From positions 12,486,137 to 12,550,136 of the forward strand of contig NW_024041150.1 of assembly GCF_014851395.1 (NCBI RefSeq): a DNA stretch of 64,000 bases, read 5' to 3'. This document shows positions 33,961 through 47,327 of this stretch, piece by piece. Within the stretch, counting starts at the first letter, position 1. Each line of letters opens with the position of its first letter. Source of the stretch: Micropterus salmoides (lineage: Eukaryota > Chordata > Actinopteri > Centrarchiformes > Centrarchidae). A program made the position numbers and the translations under genes. Below the pieces are notes generated by a model, which was given only the letters and a program-made list of their open reading frames with translations, searched no databases and was not told the DNA's origin.

Positions 33961-36681
33961 ATTTTAGAGAGTTAAATAGAAAATAAAAACAGGTTAATTT
34001 ACCCGGTTTACCTATTTGTTGTTTTGTAGAATCTTTACTATATTTTTTTCCTGCGTAATTTCTAAAATGGGTGGTAAATAATCAGGCTTTTCACCTTCCC
34101 TTTTTTTGCTTTTTTGCTTCTTATCGTACGATATTTTTTCCATCGCATTCATGATCGTCACTGCAAATCCAGACTGTTTGTGCTACAATCTTGGTCAAAG
34201 GCAGTCAAAACAGCGGAGAAACTTCCTTAGAATTCTACTCAAGTCGGTCCAAGCAGCGGATAATAATAACTCTACTGTTAGGACAGAGAAGAAAAACGTT
34301 CAGTCTTACTGTGCCCTGCCCAGACGCACAACAATCCAGGCAGTAAACTACAGATTCTACTAGGACCTTAAGGTGCATATAGGTTAATAATGTTAATTTT
34401 TAATAACTGAAGAATGTATTCCATCTGTTATTTCATTTTATGTATGAGTTTGTATTTTCCTGCTCTTGAGGTGCATTCATTTAGACAAAAAGGACATCTG
34501 GGGCTGATCCCAGAACTTTCCAGAACCCCTTTCTCTTCTTTTTCCTTCTGTCCTCCATACATTTATGAACTTAAATCAGTCTCAGGATGAGCACCACCCA
34601 GAGAAAAGTGGCACATGTTCACACCCAACTGTGCCTTTTCATTGATTTTGTATAATCACATGACCTCTGAAACACAATTTAGAATCTTATTTATTCATTG
34701 AATACGGACACAGTCAGACTTCCATAGTCTGGCAGCAGTGAAGCTCAGGTGTGCTGGCTGCGGTAACGTTGCTATAACAGGGGGCTCTAATCCATTCATC
34801 TCTCTCACTTAGCACAGATTGTAAGTGTGTGTTTCACGTGTACATGAGTGTGATGCATGTGTGTGCAAAACACCATGCTTCTTTACCTGTGTGAGTCCTG
34901 GCTGCTTCATCTGTCTCGTGCTTTGCAGTGTGTGAGCAGCACGGCCTCCACCCTGCTGTCGCACTGCATAAGATGTCATGTCAGTGTGTATGTGGACTCT
35001 TCAGGGTTGTGTGGAGGATTTTAATATTATGACTGGCCTCACATTTGTGTTGACAGCTTTTCAAATACCTGATAACTGTGGGCCTGATCTTTGGACTTGG
35101 TCTTGCGTTTGGATTGTCGCCCAGGGAGACAGATTGTTCGATGAAATGGCCAAATGTTGGTCATTGATGTCCCTCTATGTCAGTCTCTTTCTCTGCCTTC
35201 TCTTTTCCTCTCCTTTCTCCTGGTTTTGGTATTTTCATACTGGGGTGGAATCTTAATTGCTTTGAATGTGATGACATTACAAATAAATACAGTTTTAGGG
35301 GAAACATGTCTATTGCGTATCAGGTTTTCACTTCTCAGAAAGTCGGAAATTAGAACCATATGTCTTTTTTCCTCTGTCTTTCTCTCATGCCTGACATTTC
35401 TTTGGTCTTAGTCTGTGTTGCATAGAGGCTCAGTATGCTGAGAGAGAACATTTTCACTCTTTCAGAAACGCTGCCTCTCAGCTGAGACATTACTCCAGTC
35501 TGAGAGTGAGATAAAACTGTGCACTAGGGGACTGTATGATGATACTTTAGATGCATTTGACAGCTATGAGGATACAGAGGTGAAAGACTGTGAATATTTA
35601 ATGTGGAGGGTGATGGTAGTGGTTGGGTCAGTAACTAAGGTTTCAGTTAGATCATATCCTTACCAAATGATCCTCAAATGATAAGGATAATTCTGGGCTC
35701 ATGACTTGGATTTGAGTCATACTTGAGTTACAAATCTGATCTGGCAAAAATCCAGTCCAAAGGCTTGCAGCTCGACTTTGAATTAAACACCACCAACTTG
35801 TGACCTGACTTGGACGCTTACCTTTAGACTTGGAATGACTCGATATTCTCCCTATGCCCACAGATTAAAATGATGTTGAAGAACATAATAAGCCTTGTTT
35901 ACAGTCCTGTGACACATACTGAATTTTCCCCCCCCGTTACTGTGTCACAGCATTTGATTTATTAATTGGTGTCAGAATTTCAACAAATATATACCAAAAA
36001 AATGCTTAAATAAATTTCCTACCGTAGCTTAAATATTACAAAACTTGTTAAGCCCTTCCAACTGATGCAACACCATACATGGATAGTAATCAGGTAGACC
36101 CACTAGCACGCTGTGAGTCGCCGACAGTGTGTGACTAGAGTGGTAACGTTAGTGGCACACTGTTCACGTCAAGAGGACTTCATTTAGTGACATTTGGGTA
36201 CAACGATTAAAAGTACGGCTCTCATCAAGTACGAGTAGGTTTCCTTTATTCGTACCAAAGAGCCATTGAAAAGAATCAGATTGTTTGTGAACATAACATC
36301 GCATAAACAGGGTTAGTAGCCTGGGTGCAGTTACTCTTTAGTGCAGGTGCAGCTGTGAGAGTATATTGATTTATATTCAGTGTGGGTGGAAGTAAAAACA
36401 CAGTGTTTTTGCCCTTGATGGTGTTTAGACTGCAGGGATGTTTCTGTCTGACCTTTTTGTGACCTTGGTGACTTCAGGATAAATACTCGCACAGCTCTGT
36501 TTGGGTGTGTTGTTGAGGAGACAGAGCTTTAGGTGTTGCCCTCATCCAGCCAGTCTGCTCTAATCCAGGTACAACCCCACCATGCTCTAAACTGTGTTGC
36601 TAGCTGGGCCGTAGTATGTGTCAATGAATAAATTATCTTATTCATTTATTACAATATATTCTTAGAGCCTAGAAATGTCCA
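33961..36681. other. Intronic sequence, no exon seen
   Basis: The part 35660-35850 has repeated GACTTGG/TTGAGTC motifs that suggest an old degraded repeat. Elsewhere nothing is recognised. Confidence 0.45.
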
Positions 36682-37313
36682 GTTATAAACAGGGCTTGAC
36701 TGGTAATCTGGCACACTGGGCAAATGCGCACCTTTGGGGCCTGTGTAACGTAAATTATGTATTTATATAACTGTTTTTAAAAAACGTTTGGCCCATGAAG
36801 CGTGGACAGCGGCCCATTGGGTAATTTTCTCTACTGATACTGTGCCGGCCCAATCACTTCTCTTACTGCCCCCCCCCCCCCCCCCCCCGAAAAATACAAA
36901 CAAATAAAAATACTATGAAGGTTAATTTACATTGTATTCAATTATATATTTCACCTGCCACCTGATTGCTGCTTCCCTGTTGCAGAAAATAGCTCCAGAA
37001 AATGTCCCAAGAGTGCAGGAAATTAAGTGTTTAATGCTCAAAATCTTCTGGGTGGGGACCGCCAGACCCCCCTTATAAACTATTTAATCTATACATTAAA
37101 AAAATAGGAGGCCTATTAAAATATATTCATGTCTTGTCATGGCCCCAATCTTGTGCAATGTTACTAATAGGCTAAGTGTTTCGTCACACCCCTAATCTGA
37201 GTCCTTAAATGGAAGGATGGTGTTAGTGGGGGGTGTCCGGCTGATTTTGGTGGGCCGCCTGGGCCAAAAATGCCAGGGCCGATTTTTTGTCCCAGTCCAG
37301 CCCTGGTTAAAAG
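36682..37313. mobile_element. Non-autonomous hAT-type element with decayed target duplication
   Basis: The element 36690-37305 (616 bp) begins CAGGGCTTGACTGGTAATCT and ends with the complement of CAGGGCTGGACTGGGACAAA. Paired GGGCC-rich subterminal sequence (CTGGGCAAATGC at the left, CCGCCTGGGCCAAAAATGCC at the right) supports the inverted ends. Flanks GTTATAAA and GTTAAAAG agree at six of eight bases, in keeping with an old hAT duplication. A poly-C tract interrupts it at 36869-36888. There is no coding capacity. Confidence 0.75.
36869..36888. repeat. Poly-C tract (20 C)
   Basis: A homopolymer run inside the hAT-type element. Its length may be unreliable. Confidence 0.9.
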
Positions 37314-37337
37314 CAACAACTATGACTTGACTATGGT

Positions 37338-37896
37338 TAGGCTACTTTCAGGCCAAAGTGACCCAAATCCGATTTTTTTGCCCATATGTGACTCAGATCT
37401 GATCTTTTTATGACAGTGTGAACAAGTCACACGGAATCTGATCTTTTCCAGTTCGGAATTGGGCCACTTCCATATGTGGTCCAAATCCGATACAGATCTT
37501 TTTTTCATTCGACCTCAGTCTGGACACTCAGGTCCCATTTGATGCGACTTCACTGTAGAGCAGCTCTTCTGCTGCAGACGGAACCGCGCTGAAGGAAAAA
37601 GCTCCACAAAAAGCCATTATTAAACATGTGGCTCTCTTTCTCTCTACCTCTCTATCATCTGCTCACAAATTCCCTTTGTTATACCTAAAATCCACCGGAC
37701 CGGGGCTCTCTTCTGAGTTATGTGCATGCTACTTGTCCGAGCGCATTCGGGTCACTTTAAGGCCGCGGACAGTTCACACTGGAGTCTGATATTTTGATAC
37801 ATTTAAACAATAATGTGAACTGTCAAATTAAAAAAAATGGGATCTCGGAAAAAAATCGGAATTGAGCATTAAGGCCTGCAGTGTGAAGGTAGCCTA
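37338..37896. mobile_element. MITE with short inverted ends
   Basis: The left end TAGGCTACTTTCAGGCC pairs with the complement of the right end, TAGGCTACCTTCACACTGCA (then GGCC). Repeated CCAAATCCGAT / ATCTGATCTTTT motifs lie near the left, and TCGGAAAAAAATCGGAATTG lies near the right. The target duplication is not preserved (ACTATGGT versus TGTGATGT). No coding sequence. It sits 24 bp after the preceding element's flank, forming a tight cluster of two insertions. Confidence 0.65.
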
Positions 37897-38271
37897 TGTG
37901 ATGTCTTTAAAGGATAATTCATGTTTATTACAACTTGGTTCATTCCTATTAAGAATGTACTTCCCTACAAAATGACAGCACAAGTTTTTTTTTGCGAAAA
38001 TGCCAAATTACCATTTACATTTTCCTATCAAAGACCTCTAGTGCCAATGTCAATTATGACTATATTTTTGTCTGGAGCAAAGGCAGAAGTAGCATGTTGA
38101 TATAGACCCTTAAAAGCTGGTGGTCTGGATGGATGGGTCAGCAAAGCAATTGACTTTGAAAAGGCAAGGTCGCTGTTCATTTTGGGTTTCCTACCAAGAC
38201 TACCAGCGTTAGTTTCTTTTGACCTTTGTTTGACAATGAAGGTGCCCAAACCTAAATGATATGGTGGTTTT

Positions 38272-38550
38272 TAGGGGTGTGCATCTTCACTGGTCTCCCT
38301 ATTCGATTTGATTCGATTACAAAAATCAGGTCAACGATTCGATTCAGTATCTTGCACAATGCATCACAATGCATCTCGATGCATCTCGATGCGTCACCTC
38401 TAGGGGAGAGATTTTCTAGGCGCCTCATTACTATTATGAGCTACAATGCGATAACAAAACAGCAAAGTATTTGTAACAATCCAAACAAGTAGGTGGTAAT
38501 GAAATGCAGATATTTAATGTTACGTCCTTTTTATATACAGTCTATGGTTA
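38272..38550 (+). repeat. hAT-like left end followed by a family A terminus
   Basis: TAGGGGTGTGCATCTTCACT at 38273, then GATTCGATTACAAAAATC and repeated ATGCATCTCGATGC, matches the left end of a common fish hAT MITE type. At 38531-38547 the string TATATACAGTCTATGG is the right terminus of the family A type. No complete element can be delimited, so the locus is a composite relic. Confidence 0.45.
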
Positions 38551-38849
38551 CGTCATATAAATGTAGCTAACACTGCATAGCATTATTTCATTTTACAGCG
38601 TTATTACTGACCTCTGCTGCTGCTATTTTTATTTCTGATGCTGCTGTTATTAGTATAGAGTCATATAGAGCTTGAACTACGCACTTTACAATGCTCCAGC
38701 CAAACCACGTTCACTTACCTTAATATTAGTGTAGTTACATGTTTGTTTCTTGTCTTGTAAGCTGATTATTGTAATCTTGTATTGAGCACCACCGGCCTTG
38801 AGAAACGGCATTTGGTTCATTGTGTACTCGATATGTGGATGAATGATAA

Positions 38850-39430
38850 CAGAGTTTAGGACCCAAATGCAGGATACGTTCACCAGCAGGCAGGGTTCGA
38901 TAATTTATTAACAAAAGTTCATACTACATTAGTGGCAAGGTTCAGAGAGAAAACAGTCCAGTCAGGAACAAATTAATCCAAGTGGGGAAGGAAACAAAAT
39001 CCAGATCATACAGGTAGTGATGAAACGGGCAGGTAGTATTTCCGATATGACAATAAACAGGAACAGACAAGGAATCAAACAAGTACCCTTGAACACGACT
39101 AATATACGATTATGAACTGGCAAGGACAGAACAAAAATGACAACCAATTATACACAGGCAAACGAGCAGGACAGAAGCACAAACGGGGTACAAATCAGGC
39201 CTATCAGGGCAGAACAGACACACGGGCAGGCAGGGCACTCGACTAGACATAATCAGCAGACACAAACAAACCTCTAAACAAGACAGGGAACAGACAGGAC
39301 CAGACCCAAAACAAAATTAGACGGAGGAACAAACACAGGCCGACAGACAGTTTACAGACAGACCATAATCAATTACACAAACAGGCAGAGAGATCAATGT
39401 AAACCCAAAACAAGGATCAACACATAAAAA
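38850..39430. repeat. CAGA/ACAGG-rich degraded repeat
   Basis: The plus strand is strongly enriched in purines plus CA, with many ACAGG, CAGGCA, GACAG and ACAAAC words, from GGACCCAAATGCAGGATACG onward. The composition is like fish repeats that begin TGGACCCAAATGCAG. No inverted ends, target duplication or coding capacity could be shown. Confidence 0.4.
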
Positions 39431-40568
39431 AAAAATGATTGTGACAGCTAGATTCACAAATGCTAATCCTAATATATAATAATTCAATTTTAAATGCAAA
39501 AATAAAAATAAAATGTGTTGTTTAGTCTGAATTGGACTTTTTATTCCTATTGTACACACAAAGTTAATTGCTGATATCTGGGAACACCAACAATGCTAGT
39601 CTCTAAGTGTGTCTGCTGTTTGCTGCTGAGCAGGTTGTGTACAGTGGCTTCATCACAGTTTTTCACTGAAAACAGCTGCCTACTTATAGAGTTGTTCTGT
39701 GTTGGTATTTTCCATGTGACAGAGATTTACAGGGCTGTGAAGATGGAAATAATGATGGTGGATTTGCTGGTGAAGTGTTGCCACTGTGGTACAGTTTGAA
39801 GGTTATGTCATTAAAGTGGCGGAGCTGGCAGACAGGGCAACAAGTCAAGGAAAGTCGAAGGCAGGGGAATGTTACCACATTTACCATTGACTTGTTGAAA
39901 ACAGACAGAGAAATGGTCAGTCAATGGAAAACACTTTCTGCTTTCTTATTTTTTCCAAATATTTTTTTCCTGAAGATATGGAAACTGGAAATAGTGTGTG
40001 TGTGTGAAGGAGGTGTATGTTAAAGGTAGATGTTGAGTCCCTCCAGTGTCTGCTACTTAAATCATCCAGCCGCCGGCTCGTAAAACAAGGAGCCCTGAGG
40101 GCCGCACATCCCATCATGCCATTCTGTTAATCTTTTAAATGACACTTGGGGTAACCTGTGCCCGACAACCTTGAAAATCCCCCTTAAAACTTGTTAGAGG
40201 CCCAGATATGGTCCTGATTTTTAAAATGTCTGTTGTGAGGTCAAGTCCTCATTATAATGACACAGCTATTACTCTCCTCTTCTCCCTTCTCCTCTCCTCT
40301 CGTATTTATAATAAAAAATCACCTTTACTGTTGAATTAACATAATAATGTGTCCACAGCAAGGACCTTGAACTAGAGGAGGCTTGCTGCTGACACAAAGC
40401 AGGTCTTTATCAAGGTGTTTTAGTTTACCAAAGCCCTCAGCAATACATATTTATCTGTAAAATATCAAAATGAATCTCAGTCATTCATCAACAGCAAACT
40501 GATTTGTGAGAATACACATTTCAAAAAGATAACAATATGTACAGAGTTGAAGCGTTGTAGATATTAAT

Positions 40569-41247
40569 ATTAAAACTAATGCTGCCCAACGATAAAAAAA
40601 TGTAATCACCATTAATCGCATGATTTTCTGTGATTAATTGCATTGCTATGCGCAAAACTGAATAATGAATTCTAAAGTAGTGTATTGCGTACTTTTAATT
40701 TAAATGTACTGCTATGTACACAAAAGTGCAATTATGTGGTTTGCAAACACGTTCTTTTTACCAGCAGTATTCCCTGTACACAGTAGCAATAAAATATTTC
40801 TTGTAAATCGCAACTTAAACATTAATGGAATCAAATCTAATGTTATAGTTGTATACGATCATAACATCGTAACAGGCACCTTCTGAGCAACAGGTTAACA
40901 CGCCCGCCCGCTGCTGAAGTTGATTTGTCTTGAACTTTTTGTACGTGATGCGAGACTGATCCTCGCTGTTTGTGAGTTTTACTAATCAGCATGCAGTGTG
41001 TACCTATGGCATTTGATCGCTTGTCTTGCTTTTGTTTATGTACTTCTCCCACACTCTGCATCCAGCATAGTCTGCCGAAGCCTCGCTCCGCTGTTTGTTT
41101 GGGTGGCTGATTTGCAGGCTGATCAACATCCCGCCCCTCCTGGTTTCACTGTATGTGCATGCAGAGCCAGTGGGCAACGGACTTTCAAAATAATAATAAT
41201 AATAAAAACAGCATTAACGGTTTAACATGCCCAGCCCTAATTAAAAC
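40569..41247. mobile_element. Non-autonomous hAT element with perfect 8-bp target duplication
   Basis: The element is 40577-41239 (663 bp), flanked by ATTAAAAC on both sides (40569-40576 and 41240-41247). The left end is TAATGCTGCCCAACG; the complement of the right end is TAGGGCTGGGCATG, so the termini have diverged. Subterminal ACCATTAATCGCATGATT is typical of a widespread fish hAT MITE group. An (AAT)n run is at about 41188-41203. It encodes no transposase. Confidence 0.85.
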
Positions 41248-44200
41248 GTTTATTCATATAGATTGTCACAAATTTCTTTAGAGTTTTAAACTTGTACTTA
41301 AAATGTACTTACTATAAAAACACATAATGATTTTAGGCAGAACAGGGCTGAATCATCCCCAGCCGAATATGTTCCTTGAGTTTTTCCGATTTTGCACAGT
41401 GTGAAGGCCCTGTCACCAGAAGGAGGCCCACGGATATTCATCTGGGATAGTTAGCAAACGAGTGTAGCTAGCTGGGAACACGCTAAGACTGGTCAGCCAC
41501 AATAGCCATTTTAGCTAGCTAGCGTTCTGTCAGATAGTACAGAGTTAAATCACTAGTTCTAGCAACTCTTGTTTCATAATTATATGCAAACCGGTTTTCT
41601 TTTGCTAAGAGTAAAAAATAAACGGCGCAGCAGCTAATACAGCTATAATAGGTTCCTGTTTTGGATTCCCTGTTCCCTTTAAAGGTGGTCAGTTTCAAAG
41701 GAAAAAATGTGGTTTTAAATGCTGGTGTGACTGGACATTGGATATACCCTTGAGGAGGTTTTTATATTTGTCACTGTGGAGTGAGATGGAGACAAATAGT
41801 AATTGTGGGAGGCTAGTTGCAAATTCTGCTGCTGTCCTCATTCTTTGCTGTAATGCTACACTGTTTAGGTGCTTAATTGTATTTTGTACTGGATTGCTTT
41901 TTGTTGTAAGGTGGTTATGTTATTTACTTACTGCAGCTTCTTTCTTTCTTTTCCTCTGAACCTCTGCTGTCAAAGAAATTGTGAATTCTGTTTGCTCCTC
42001 CACAGCTTTATTTTTAGTCTTGCAACGCTCCGATCGCTTCTGTGATGACTAAAGGAATCATAATGCTCTCATGTGTCTGCACTATTTGTGCAGACCAAAA
42101 CTTCATCACTTCAGATGTTGGCTGTCTTCCCCTTTTTCCTTTACCCTATTTGCAGGATTTATACATGCGCAATTTAGTATATGAAAAAATCTTTACAAAG
42201 TGACTATATAAAATATATATAAATCTTTCGTCTTTGTGCATGTAATAGGTTTGCAAATTGAAAAAGCCCAAAGTCCAGCACTAAGGCAGAAAACTCTGAG
42301 GTGCCTGAAAACAGCTCGTTTGTTGTCCAGCCGTTTCCCTTTCATCCCTGTGACGTCACAAGCTAAATGTGCCTCATATAACGCTCGCCAAGCAGCTACT
42401 CCGACACGCTCTCAAAAACAGCGGTGGTTAATAATCGCTTAATTATTATCAATCAGTCAGTCTCATATCGAAGGGGTAAATTCTCATGACAGGGAACTTG
42501 GAGGTAGGCAATACACACACACAATTCCTGTGATTACAGTGAACTTTATTAACTAATTATGGTGACATAAATGTGGTTAAATATACATCAAAGAAATAAG
42601 CAATGGCTAACAAACTATGAGTTCTATGTAAATTGGGTTCTCATGTGGGGAGAATTTGACTCACACAGGCAGATAATGAACGCAAGTTATGAGTTTTAAG
42701 AGTTAAAGATAATCTATTAACAAACTATCTGACATCACTGACTACAGAATGCAGGGTTTTGGTCTTACTGCTTGTGTTTCTCCCAGCCGGGTTGCTGGTA
42801 GGCGGCCTCACGCTGGTGGAGTTCCGTGCGTTCAGCTTAAAGCCGTCACTTTCTCTGCCAGGGAATTGCTCCGGAGGTCTGTCTTTTGTCGGCTTTTTGA
42901 AGAAACTGCAGTAGGGGCCTTTACAACCCTGGCTCGGGGCAGAGGTTTGGTCGTCCTTTGTTACTATTGGCAGGCCCACGTGGATGGGTCCGGTGTCGGT
43001 GGGATCAGTGTAAGTTAGCTCGCCGAATAAAGCTTAAAAAGAACTTGGTCGTTCTCGAATTAAACTAGTGTAACTTAACGGGCTGATATTTTTTAACAAA
43101 ACAAAACCAAAGAAAATAAAAAGCTAGTAAAGTTGCTGGAAATGAGGGAAAAATCGAGGTCGCGGCGCTTTGCGCGTGTGGCTTGAAACGAACAAAGAGC
43201 CTTTGCTGCGGTGGGTCGAAGTTCTTAGGGAGACAGCGTGTGTCGCTGCTTTTGTGGGTTGGGGCGTGGTTCCCAGAGGGCTTGTTTCCGGTTTCCTGAG
43301 AAAATGGCTTTTCTTTAAACTTTTAATATGTCTATGCAAAATTCGCATGGGTATACCGTTCTTAATTTTAAGCATTTGATAAAAGGAAAACAATTGTCAG
43401 TAGTTCAGCCTTAAGGTTAGCATTTCCTAGGAATCACATCGGCATTTCAGAAAGATGGCATGCACTACTTATTTTGTCTACTTAGGGGAGCTCGGGTTAC
43501 ATGAGGCTAGCTTTGATTAATCCTAAAACAACCCTTTGCTCACGATCTGGGGAATTTAGTTATTTAACATTAAATTTGAGCTGGAAAATTAATCGAGTAT
43601 AGGATGACATTTCTTTATCATATCCTTTCTAAAGGAAGTGTCATAAAGTGTTGGGAACAAAGCATTGGTTACAACATAAAATGAGGCAATGTCAGGTGAC
43701 CTAGCTGAATATTAAAACACTGCCAAATTAACTTATTTAGATTCTTTTCAACAACAACATGGTAACATAACTACTCAAATGGAGTGGAGAGACCTAGTTA
43801 AGTAACTTAAAGATTAATTAATTTAATTAAATAAGTTAATGCTTTGAGTTTTGAGGAGACTTTGTTTACACAAAGAGTTCAGGGCTGTCCTCTGGTGTCC
43901 TGGAGTTTCTCACTAATTTACAACTGGGCGTGAAGAGGAGAATATCCTTTGATGTGAGGTAATTAAACAAAGAGGGAGGTCAGTTGCCATGGTTACGTTT
44001 AGGGCAGTTTAGGGTTTCCTGCCCTCTTTCCAAAAGAGTTCTGATAGGCTGTTTGTAATTTCTGGTTAGTGTTTCTTTGTCATTTTAACAGTCAGGCACC
44101 GAGCATTTTCTGGCTGAGGTGGCAAGTTTTACGATCGATCTGCCCAGAAACAGCACTTCCTTCCTTTGGGGCCTCTTCAGCCGTCTTTTGAGAGTTGATA

Positions 44201-44929
44201 TCTCACCACCCCCTCTTTCTCTCAGAGAGAGAGAGAAGAAATTTTGAGTCTCCAAATTATTTGATATAAAATGCACAAATCCACACTGTTTGTTCACAAC
44301 ACTAGATAACTTAACTATGTTCCACACAGAAATATATCTCACCTCATGTCCAACAACTCTCGGTCCTTTTATCACATCATCCTGTCATGTAAGTTTTTTG
44401 ATGTTAGCTTCAGTAACGTTAGCTTCAGTCACTGTTCTGGTATAGAGTAAATTTTCTAGAAGCCTTTGCTTTTTTTCGATCTGCAGGATACATTTTCTCC
44501 CTAGAGGAAGGTGTCTTGTTTTTGTCTTGTCAAATAGAAAAAAAAAACCCTGAACTCTAAAAATAAAGATTATTTCTATTCTCATTCAAGTTTTAAGTAA
44601 TTCAGATGTGGCTCTTGATCTCTTCTTTGGTTTTTAACAAAAGAAACCCATAGGGGATCAAGAAACGTCTTAGGGCCAAGGGTACTGTAGCTCATCACTG
44701 GCCAATGTAGGATAAACTAACAATATTGGAAGTGCCACTGGGTGACAAAATGCCCACCATAGTAGACAGGGTAGACACAAATATTTAAAACAGGACAAAG
44801 CTCAACAAACAAACCCTCACAAAACAAGGAAGTACAAAACAAGTACATAGTTGCATAAATTAAGACACTAAACATTTAACTCCCCACAGATTATGGCCGA
44901 TGTCAGGAGCCCTCTAAAAAGCTTTCATA
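41248..44929. other. No gene seen; possible TTAA-type MITE fragment at about 42220-42460
   Basis: GTGCATGTAATAGGTTTGCA, then AAAAGCCCAAAGTCCAGCAC at 42236-42285, resembles the interior of a common fish TTAA-type MITE, but no ends were found. The region 42780-43320 is GC- and CpG-richer with frames on both strands, none with a recognisable domain. A GA tract lies at 44225-44238. Confidence 0.35.
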
Positions 44930-45660
44930 TTTGCTCCATTTTCTAATATATACAGTATATCCAATCTTCCTAAACGTTTTTAGACATCTTTTCAATTGCT
45001 GCCCCTCTTGCTGTCTCAGCAGCTCTTTCATGGACTGAAGGCACCACCTCAGTCTTTCATCCTCTTAAAAGACTCCATCCGCCTATCACAATACTAGCTT
45101 TGACCCACTTTCACTTATTAGTCTCCTCAAATTAAGACCGATCCATCACCTAAAATAAGTATTCTGAGGCTGTACGGAATTTGGGTCTCGGAAATCTCAC
45201 AGACATTAGCGTAAAACCTGGCCCAACATTCTTCCCAGGACCATTAAACATGAACTAGGTGACCTTACTCCGACTTGCATCGGTGGCAATTCGGCGTCTC
45301 TCTTAACCCAAGTCTAAACAATCTGGAGGGAGTTCAGTAGAACCGATCTTAAATTGAACAGGGTGTGCCCTTGTATCCCTTGACATTGTTTTAATGTTCT
45401 TACAAATCTTATAGCACTCCTCGTCATCCAGTGTCAGGTTCAGATCTCTTTCCCATGTCGTCTGAAGAGCTGACAAAGCCCTATTAGCCAGGCTCTGAAT
45501 CGTCATGGAATAACACACATAATGACCCTTCCCATAGCTCATCAGTACTAATTGAATCTAATAACTCTGCAGCTTTGGGAGAACTGGGAAAGTCCTCAAA
45601 AGATTTCAAAATACCATGGTGATATAGCTCTCCAATGCAAGTGTAGTGATTGTGCAGTTT
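44930..45660 (-). pseudogene. L1-like LINE ORF2 C-terminal fragment
   Basis: Reading the minus strand from about 45650, the translation gives HHGILKSFEDFPSSPK, then (45542-45303) ALSALQTTWERDLNLTLD, ECYKICKNIKTMSRDTRA and QFKI. These match the region beyond the reverse transcriptase in fish L1-like ORF2, whose usual motif is W-x-x-DL...W..IC.NI..MS...R..L.Q.KI. Frame breaks separate the blocks, and the catalytic domains are absent. This is an old, 5'-truncated copy; the limits are approximate. Confidence 0.6.
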
Positions 45661-45809
45661 GTTTGACTGCTCACACTAGCAGTCAGGTAAAAATGTCATA
45701 TAACTCATGAACACATTCTTTTACTTATTCTTTTCACACACACACATGCTCGGTCAAACTGCTTGTAGCCATGGAAGCCTTCTAAGTCCTAATTCCTTGG
45801 GTGTCTTTG

Positions 45810-45812
<3 letters not shown>

Positions 45813-45898
<86 letters not shown>
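45813..45898. repeat. (TG)43 microsatellite
   Basis: An uninterrupted 86-bp TG tract, the longest simple repeat in the window. It accounts for the Cys-Val and His-Thr frames overlapping it on both strands. Alternating purine-pyrimidine DNA of this length can adopt the Z form. Confidence 0.98.
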
Positions 45899-45899
<1 letters not shown>

Positions 45900-47327
45900 C
45901 AGCCTCTGTCCTCTGTCTTTTTTGTTTCAGCTGCCCTCCTTTTTGGCCCTGAGCTGTCCTTCCTTTCGGGGTCATTCATTCTCCTCTTCCTCCAGCCCTT
46001 CTCCCTCCTTCTCTTTTCTCACCACACTTCAGTCATCAATGTTTTCAGGTTTATTAAACGCTCAGTCTATTTATCAATCGGCTTAAAATAATGCATGACC
46101 AAACCTTCATTTTTTTCTGATGATCTTACAGAGCATTGGAAAGTCACTTCTGTGGAATACTCAATACTTTTTGGGGGGTTGCCAAATTAACTATATGGAT
46201 ACACAGTGGCTATCAACATTTAGTCATCACTTTAAATATGATAATGTTACATATCTACAATTTCCCGGGCTTCATGCAAATCAAGGTCGGCCCTCCTCTT
46301 GGCAAGAAGGGGGTTATGAACCTGAAGCTGTTGAAACTGTCCCAAATGCTAGAAGAAGAACTAATACACTTTACAGCCATTGATATATACCTGATTACCC
46401 CCTATAAACCAGAGTTGCCTGAATTGCCTGAAAAGGAAGAATATAACAGTTACTTCACTTAGTAATGTCAATGCTTTCTATCAGCTTTGATACTGTAACA
46501 TTTAAAAAAGGTCATTGCTGAGGTCTGACAGCATGCAACGTTGCTGTAACAAAGTTTGATGGGAAAAGAAACACAAGTAGTCAGGCGATAAGACAGGTTG
46601 GAAACAAGTCACCAAGCTTTGACTTCAAAAGCCATTTTAAAGAACTGATCCTCCTTACTTTCTTCTTCCAACAGAGGAAATACTGTATATTATCTGCCAA
46701 GTTCAGTGTAGCAAATGTATAAGCCACAGCTTCAGCTCATTTTCTACACTAAAAGTACAAGAAAGGTTGCGAGCGCAAAGACAGACAGCTCCATCTATTG
46801 ATGTTTTCTCTTTCTTTCACTGAAAACTTTTAAAGGAGTTACACTCTCTCGCCCCCTCAGCTTGACTAAGTTACTTTTTGTTTTGTACCTCTCCTCCAAA
46901 CAACCTCTTTCAATAGTGTGTGAGCTCTCTGTAGCAGAAGACCATCTATCACGTCAGGGACGCAAAAGCTGGGAGGGACAAAGGCATCACACATTCAGCA
47001 AAGAAACCCTGTGACCTTTGACCTGTGTGCTGATGCCACTGCTGTCTTCTCTCAGTGCAGTGGTGTCAATGTCTGAGAGCCTTCAAGTAACAGTGAGGGA
47101 AAGAGTGTGTGTGAAAAAATGGATCCAACCAGAAACTCCTTTTGTCTGCATGTTGTGTGGTATGTGTGAGACTGTTGGTTTTTAATGTGACGATACGTTT
47201 TCCTGTTCACTCAGTAGCCATAGTTACTTACAGGACATCTCTTTGTCCTCCTATTAACATATTCCAAATGAGCTGTTGTACTACAATGTCCTGTCAAAGG
47301 ATCTGTGATTTTACATACAGTAAAGCT
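45899..47327. other. No gene seen
   Basis: A long pyrimidine tract ending TTTTTTGTTTCAG at about 45930 is a strong-looking acceptor, but no donor follows an open frame. The frames at 46120-46462 have no domain. Confidence 0.45.

Larger units (their letters stand above)
37897..40568. other. Intronic sequence with degraded repeats
   Basis: No exon is recognised outside the two repeats listed within this stretch (38272 and 38850). The frames at 39593-40023 lack domain or splice support. Confidence 0.4.

Noticed and set aside
42480..44900. A solo LTR or endogenous retrovirus
   Set aside because: No paired long terminal repeats, primer-binding site or gag/pol motifs were seen.
45707..46086. Open frames of Cys-Val or His-Thr repeats on both strands
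   Set aside because: They are translations of the (TG)n tract; the same applies to the frames at 4517-4803, 17529-17904 and 51978-52431.
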